From the NCBI GenBank assembly GCA_946541435.1, contig CAMNJK010000045.1, forward strand, positions 1-9,740: a stretch of DNA of 9,740 nucleotides. The letters are read 5' to 3'. Position 1 is the first letter of the stretch, and each line of letters starts with the position of its first letter. The translations under genes and the position numbers were made by a program. The notes under the pieces were generated by a model. It was given only the letters and a program-made list of their open reading frames with translations, ran no database searches and was not told the origin of the DNA. Of the stretch, positions 8,151 to 9,740 are shown one piece after another. Origin of the DNA: an uncultured Bacillota bacterium (GTDB taxonomy: Bacteria; Bacillota; Clostridia; Peptostreptococcales; Anaerovoracaceae).

Positions 8151-8453
8151 ATGATGAGATTTGGATGGTTCAGAGATCCTGACAACGTGGTCTATTCTGA
8201 TGTGAACGAATTCGCGGATCATTTCGGCCGGGAGACCGGCGTCCAGAATTTCCGGCAGAAGCTGGAGGACTTCCGGGCGCATCCGGTCAAGGAGGGGATC
8301 CTGCTGAAGGGAAAGAAGCGGACTGCGGTAAAGCTGTTCATCCCGGACCTGTATTTTGCGGACAAAAAGGAAAAGCTGCAGATGGGGGATACGGTCTGGG
8401 TCTACATGGGTGAATTCTACCCATGCCACTGCGTCTACTGGCCGGAGGAATAA
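8151..8453 (+). CDS. Conserved-looking small soluble protein, unknown function
   Basis: A 100-residue protein with no signal peptide or membrane segment. It is rich in aromatic and charged residues; the C-terminal third ('MGDTVWVYMGEFYPCHCVYWPEE' region, 78-100) could form beta strands and holds a Cys-His-Cys at 92-94. An AGAGGAGAG site at 8135-8143 precedes tandem ATG codons at 8151 and 8154; the first is taken here and the second is equally possible. It lies 61 bases after the adenosylhomocysteinase gene with no terminator between them, so it may be the last gene of that unit. The next promoter begins 5 bases after its stop. I do not recognise the family, and position alone does not show a role in SAM recycling. 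Confidence 0.7.
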   Translation: MMRFGWFRDPDNVVYSDVNEFADHFGRETGVQNFRQKLEDFRAHPVKEGILLKGKKRTAVKLFIPDLYFADKKEKLQMGDTVWVYMGEFYPCHCVYWPEE

Positions 8454-8458
8454 AGCTC

Positions 8459-8487
8459 TTGTGAAATGCTCCCGGCGGTGGTACAAT
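8459..8487 (+). promoter_or_regulatory. Sigma-A promoter for the thiamine uptake operon
   Basis: TTGTGA (8459-8464) and TACAAT (8482-8487) are 17 bases apart, with TGG just before the -10 box giving an extended -10. Transcription would start near 8494, immediately before the TPP aptamer. Confidence 0.7.
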
Positions 8488-8503
8488 CACCTTGTACAAA
8501 AAA

Positions 8504-8587
8504 GCCAGGGGAGCGTAAGCTGAGAGTCCGGGATCCCCGGAGACCCTCATTACCTGATCCGGATAATGCCGGCGCAGGGAAGCGAAT
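8504..8587 (+). promoter_or_regulatory. TPP (THI-box) riboswitch aptamer
   Basis: The conserved thiamin pyrophosphate aptamer is clear: AGGGGAGC (8507-8514), GCTGAGAG (8519-8526), a variable 6-bp hairpin (8527-8532 with 8536-8541), GACCCT (8542-8547), then ACCTGATCCGGATAATGCCG (8552-8571) and GCGCAGGGAA (8572-8581). The short GC-GTAA-GC helix between the first two blocks is smaller than in many examples, and the closing P1 helix is weak as I can read it. Bound TPP should stabilise the aptamer and allow the terminator at 8602-8634 to form, switching off the downstream thiamine-binding and permease genes. The alternative, unbound pairing is 8507-8516 with 8603-8612 (10 bp, two G-U), which uses the aptamer 5' strand as antiterminator. 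Confidence 0.97.
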
Positions 8588-8601
8588 ACAGACTGTTACA
8601 G

Positions 8602-8634
8602 GACGCTCCTTTTTTGTGAAGGAGTGTCTTTTTT
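8602..8634 (+). terminator. Riboswitch-controlled intrinsic terminator
   Basis: A 10-bp stem (8602-8611 with 8619-8628, one G-U) closes a 7-base loop and is followed by six T residues (8629-8634). Its left arm overlaps the segment that can pair with the aptamer 5' strand, so terminator and antiterminator are mutually exclusive. No other terminator separates it from the upstream ahcY unit, so it would also stop readthrough from there when TPP is abundant. Confidence 0.92.
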
Positions 8635-8724
8635 GTATTCCGGACGGGACTGCCCCGCCTGTTATGCAAAGGCTGGCCATGCCAAGTGAGGTGTCAGGAT
8701 GACACAGAGAAGGAGGAAGAATTT

Positions 8725-9021
8725 ATGGAAGCAAGTGTAGCGATCCAGGTGCTGCCTGAAGCGCCCAATGATGATGAACTCTGCCGCATCGTGGACGAGG
8801 TCATCGATTATATCGCGCAGCAGGGCTACAACTATTATGTAGGACCCTTCGAGACCACCATCGAGGGACCCTATGAGGAGCTGATGGATATCGTGAAGGA
8901 ATGTCAGCACATCGCCATCCGCGCGGGCGCGCCCTCGGTGGCGTCCTATGTGAAAGTCAGCTACAAACCGGAGGGTGAGGTGCTGAGCATTGAAAAGAAA
9001 ATCGGAAAGTATCACGAATAG
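8725..9021 (+). CDS. Thiamine-binding protein, MTH1187/YkoF-like (DUF77)
   Basis: A 98-residue protein of the MTH1187/YkoF-like thiamine-binding family, a small ferredoxin-like fold that forms oligomers. The sequence fits the family in order: an opening strand ('ASVAIQVLP', 3-11), a helix (about 16-33), 'YYVGPFETTIEGPYEELMDIV' (37-57, the most conserved part, with Thr44, Thr45 and Glu47), a second helix, and a closing strand ('SYVKVSYKP', 74-82). Family members bind thiamine or a precursor, with a supporting role in uptake or homeostasis; the exact role is not settled. GGAGG at 8712-8716, 8 bases before the ATG, fixes the start. It is the first gene behind the TPP riboswitch, and its last 32 bases overlap the permease gene, suggesting translational coupling. 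Confidence 0.92.
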   Translation: MEASVAIQVLPEAPNDDELCRIVDEVIDYIAQQGYNYYVGPFETTIEGPYEELMDIVKECQHIAIRAGAPSVASYVKVSYKPEGEVLSIEKKIGKYHE

Positions 9022-9740
9022 GTCCGGCGCGGGCATCTCTGCGTCCGGCGTCTATCCGGTGATCTCGGTCCTGGCCATCCTGGTGCTCTGGGAGGTCCTC
9101 TGCATCACAGAGCTGGTTCCCCGCTTCATGCTGCCGTCACCGCTGGAGACGGTCAAGGCATTCGTGGGTGACTTCCCCCTGCTCATGTCTCACATGAAGG
9201 TGACCCTGATCGAGACCGTGGCGGGAACCCTGACCGGCATCGCCATCGGGATCCTGGCGGCCATCCTCATGGACCGGTGGGAACCGGCCTACAAGGCCAT
9301 GTATCCGCTGATCGTGCTGACCCAGACCATTCCCGCGGTGGCCATCGCCCCGCTGCTGGTCCTCTGGTTCGGCTATGAGATGATGCCCAAGGTGATCCTG
9401 ATCGTGCTGATCACATTCTTTCCCATCGTGATCGGGGTGCTGGACGGATTCCGGTCCGCGGACCAGGATGCCATCCATCTGCTCCAGTCCATGGGAGCCA
9501 ACCGGCGGCAGATCTTTCTGCACATCAAGTTCCCGGGAGCCCTGCCCAATTTCTTCTCGGGTCTTCGCATCACCGTGGCCTACGCCGTGGTGGGCGCAGT
9601 ACTGGCCGAGTGGCTGGGGGGATTCGCCGGTCTGGGAGTCTACATGACCCGGGTCAAGAAATCATTCGCCTATGACAAGATGTTCGCGGTGATCTTCCTG
9701 ATCTCCATCATCAGCCTGCTCCTGATCTGGCTGGTGAACC
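8990..9740 (+). CDS. ABC transporter permease, thiamine/precursor uptake (ThiX-like), 3' end outside window
   Basis: At least 250 residues of a SsuC/TauC-type inner-membrane permease; the window ends before the stop. Hydrophobic helices lie at about 22-42, 72-94, 104-127, 134-152, 190-212 and 230-250. The cytoplasmic EAA loop that docks the ATPase is at about 157-186 ('SMGANRRQIFLHIKFPGALP', 167-186). The proposed start is TTG at 8990, inside the preceding gene in another frame. TGA at 8984-8986 closes this frame upstream, and a GGAGG-like tract at 8969-8980 precedes the TTG. The resulting N-terminus (MKRKSES...) is basic before the first helix, as expected. The only other initiator near the N-terminus is GTG at 9059, which lacks a ribosome binding site and would cut into the basic leader. 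Behind the TPP riboswitch and the thiamine-binding gene, the likely cargo is thiamine or its pyrimidine precursor (ThiXYZ-like). ATPase and binding-protein genes are expected just downstream. Confidence 0.88.
   Translation, partial: MKRKSESITNRSGAGISASGVYPVISVLAILVLWEVLCITELVPRFMLPSPLETVKAFVGDFPLLMSHMKVTLIETVAGTLTGIAIGILAAILMDRWEPAYKAMYPLIVLTQTIPAVAIAPLLVLWFGYEMMPKVILIVLITFFPIVIGVLDGFRSADQDAIHLLQSMGANRRQIFLHIKFPGALPNFFSGLRITVAYAVVGAVLAEWLGGFAGLGVYMTRVKKSFAYDKMFAVIFLISIISLLLIWLVN

Noticed and set aside
9059..9061. GTG as permease start
   Set aside because: It lacks a ribosome binding site and removes the basic leader before the first helix; TTG 8990 fits better.

Overview
The window looks like a chromosomal stretch from a fairly GC-rich member of the Clostridia (Firmicutes), perhaps Lachnospiraceae-like. 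This is inferred from strong GGAGG-type ribosome binding sites, sigma-A type promoters, short hairpin-plus-U-run terminators, a transcription-terminating TPP riboswitch and the protein families present. No phage, IS element, CRISPR array, tRNA or rRNA was seen.

Layout, left to right. (1) The end of an upstream unit: a 59-residue single-pass membrane protein (3-182) and a terminator (243-272). (2) A LysR-type regulator (304-1185). (3) A 337-base gap with no long gene. It holds a good promoter (1228-1255), about 200 bases of unassigned sequence and a strong terminator (1444-1485), so it may encode a small RNA or a stand-alone leader. (4) A minus-strand HAD phosphatase (1523-2209), divergent from a five-helix membrane protein of unknown function (2384-3199). 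Their promoters appear to overlap at the -35 boxes. (5) A same-strand series of tex (3237-5510), an MTA/SAH deaminase (5553-6827), a short archaeal-type adenosylhomocysteinase (6845-8089) and a 100-residue unknown protein (8151-8453). Gaps are short and no terminator is visible between them. (6) A new promoter, a TPP riboswitch with its terminator (8459-8634), a thiamine-binding protein of the MTH1187/YkoF type (8725-9021), and an ABC permease that starts at TTG inside the preceding gene and runs off the window (8990-9740+).

Two functional themes stand out. The deaminase/hydrolase pair probably recycles S-adenosylhomocysteine left by SAM-dependent methylation. The hydrolase carries Lys54 where mammalian-type enzymes carry the adenine-reading Glu, and it lacks the usual C-terminal tail. 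With the adjacent deaminase this suggests a deaminate-first route through S-inosylhomocysteine, as known from methanogens. The right end is a thiamine or thiamine-precursor uptake operon shut off by TPP. Its antiterminator can be read from the sequence: the 5' strand of the aptamer is complementary to the 5' arm of the terminator.
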